NCBI GenBank assembly: GCA_041652635.1 | Contig: JBAZGW010000016.1 | Span: forward strand, 1-22,895 | Origin: Undivivens sp041652635 | Lineage (GTDB): Bacteria > Omnitrophota > Gorgyraeia > Gygaellales > Profunditerraquicolaceae | Direction of reading: 5' to 3' | DNA length: 22,895 bases | Shown here: positions 22,011-22,895 of the stretch, piece after piece | Numbering within the stretch: the stretch's first letter is position 1 | How the letters are laid out: each line of letters starts with the position of its first letter | Program-made: the position numbers and the translations under genes | The notes under the pieces: generated by a model | What the model was told of the DNA's origin: nothing | What the model saw: only the letters and a program-made list of their open reading frames with translations | Databases searched by the model: none

Positions 22011-22787
22011 ATGAAAGCTCTTATTTTAGCCGCCGGTTACGCCACACGGCTGTATCCGTTAACCAAAAATTACCCTAAACCGCTGCTGGCCGTTGCCGGT
22101 AAGCCGATCATAGATCATATCGCCGAAAAGGTCGAAGCGCTTTCCGGCATGGATGAGATAATCGTGGTTACCAACAGCAAATTCGCCTCTTTATTCGAGA
22201 AATGGGCGAAGGGGAGAAAAGGGCGCGTCCCCGTAACCGTGATCGACGACTTGACTTCTACCCCGGAGCAGCGCAGGGGAGCGATCGGCGACCTGTATTT
22301 CGTGATCGGCAAGAAGGATCTTTCGGATGATCTTTTGGTTATCGGCGGGGATAATCTTTTCGATTCCGGACTGGAAGAATTCAGGCAATTCGCTTCTCTG
22401 AACGCACCGGCGGCCACCATTGGGGCTTACGACATAAAAGATAAAAATAAGGCCGGAAAATACGGGGTAGTCAGCCTGGATTACGGGAGAGTGACGGACT
22501 TTCAGGAAAAACCGGAACATCCCGCGTCCGCGTTGGTGGGGATGTGCCTGTATTACCTGCCGGGCGGCAAACTGAGATTGGTCGATGAATACCTCAGGCA
22601 GGGAAACAAGAAGGACGCTATCGGATTTTATATCGAGTGGTTGAGAAAGAAAGAAGATGTATTCTGTTCCGTTTTCGGCGGGCACTGGTATGATATAGGG
22701 CATCACGATTCTTACAAAGAAGCCGATGCATACTTTCGCGCGGCGGAAGTCAAACCGGGAAGAAAGATCACAGAACATAACGTTTAA
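22011..22787 (+). CDS. Nucleotidyltransferase family protein (sugar-1-phosphate type)
   Basis: This 258-residue NTP-transferase domain protein resembles glucose-1-phosphate thymidylyl/uridylyltransferases. The nucleotide loop LILAAGYATRLYPLT spans residues 4-18 (R13 in the GxxTRL position), followed by PKPLL at 22-26. The metal-binding aspartate is D114 in GGDN. VTDFQEKPEHP is the usual substrate-binding block, and GHWYDIGHHDSY near the C terminus fits the family. It lacks the C-terminal hexapeptide repeats of GlmU-type enzymes. The exact sugar is not readable. It starts nine bases after ptsI and precedes metK. Confidence 0.85.
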   Translation: MKALILAAGYATRLYPLTKNYPKPLLAVAGKPIIDHIAEKVEALSGMDEIIVVTNSKFASLFEKWAKGRKGRVPVTVIDDLTSTPEQRRGAIGDLYFVIGKKDLSDDLLVIGGDNLFDSGLEEFRQFASLNAPAATIGAYDIKDKNKAGKYGVVSLDYGRVTDFQEKPEHPASALVGMCLYYLPGGKLRLVDEYLRQGNKKDAIGFYIEWLRKKEDVFCSVFGGHWYDIGHHDSYKEADAYFRAAEVKPGRKITEHNV

Positions 22788-22807
22788 GGAATAGAAAGGG
22801 GAGAACA

Positions 22808-22895
22808 ATGAGTCCGCGTAAGCATTATTTTACCTCCGAATCAGTTGCTGAAGGCCATCCTGACAAAGTCTGCGACCAGATATCCGACGCCGTGC
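22808..22895 (+). CDS. metK: S-adenosylmethionine synthetase, N-terminal fragment
   Basis: The window ends after 29 codons. The visible part holds the conserved opening FTSESVAEGHPDKVCDQISD, which carries the ATP-binding residues around GHPDK. The ribosome site AAGGGGAG precedes the ATG. The enzyme makes SAM from methionine and ATP. Confidence 0.95.
   Translation, partial: MSPRKHYFTSESVAEGHPDKVCDQISDAV

Overview
The window looks like part of the chromosome of an uncultured diderm (outer-membrane) bacterium. lpxB and an MsbA-type exporter point to lipid A. A bacterial rpsB-tsf-pyrH-frr cluster, three tRNAs and a phosphotransferase/YvcK block are standard bacterial housekeeping. A giant multidomain protein with DGG-rich linkers, beside secreted proteins of no recognised function, is what I would expect from Candidatus Omnitrophota (OP3) or a relative. 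That taxon call is an inference from gene style, not proof.

Layout. (1) Positions 1-9320 hold a plus-strand accessory block. It has a 5'-truncated reading frame of at least 1779 residues that joins a sugar-nucleotide epimerase-like domain, a methyltransferase-like domain, CheD-like and GNAT-like segments and a uridine kinase-like P-loop domain. Two exported proteins follow: a 502-residue protein with TraB/ChaN/EreA ('Tiki')-like motifs, and a 610-residue protein built from a tandem duplication. Between the first two genes lie a palindrome, a strong promoter and a strong terminator that could define a small RNA, then one copy of a structured dispersed repeat. (2) Positions 9288-10051 are non-coding and repeat-rich: a terminator, two ~80-bp direct repeats around three hairpin units, and the second dispersed-repeat copy. 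(3) Positions 10052-10628 carry a PilZ protein and a divergent bL27-like protein, ending at a bidirectional terminator shared with convergent lpxB. (4) lpxB (minus) and an msbA-like exporter (plus) diverge from a shared control region with two good promoters and a phased CATTAAGG array between them. (5) Positions 14236-18145 hold a leader region, rpsB-tsf-pyrH-frr and tRNA-Lys, tRNA-Leu and tRNA-Gly. (6) Positions 18170-22787 hold a PtsN-type EIIA overlapping a membrane-anchored YvcK/CofD-family protein, then HPr, enzyme I and a sugar-phosphate nucleotidyltransferase. metK starts at the right edge.

How the genes fit together. LpxB makes the lipid A disaccharide and the exporter probably flips lipid A precursors. 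The ribosomal cluster couples translation (S2, EF-Ts, RRF) with UMP kinase. HPr and enzyme I feed phosphate to the EIIA protein; no sugar permease is in the window, so this looks like a regulatory phosphotransferase chain, with YvcK-type control of carbon or envelope metabolism next to it. The most novel parts are the left block and the non-coding repeats at 5657-5760 and 9420-9836.
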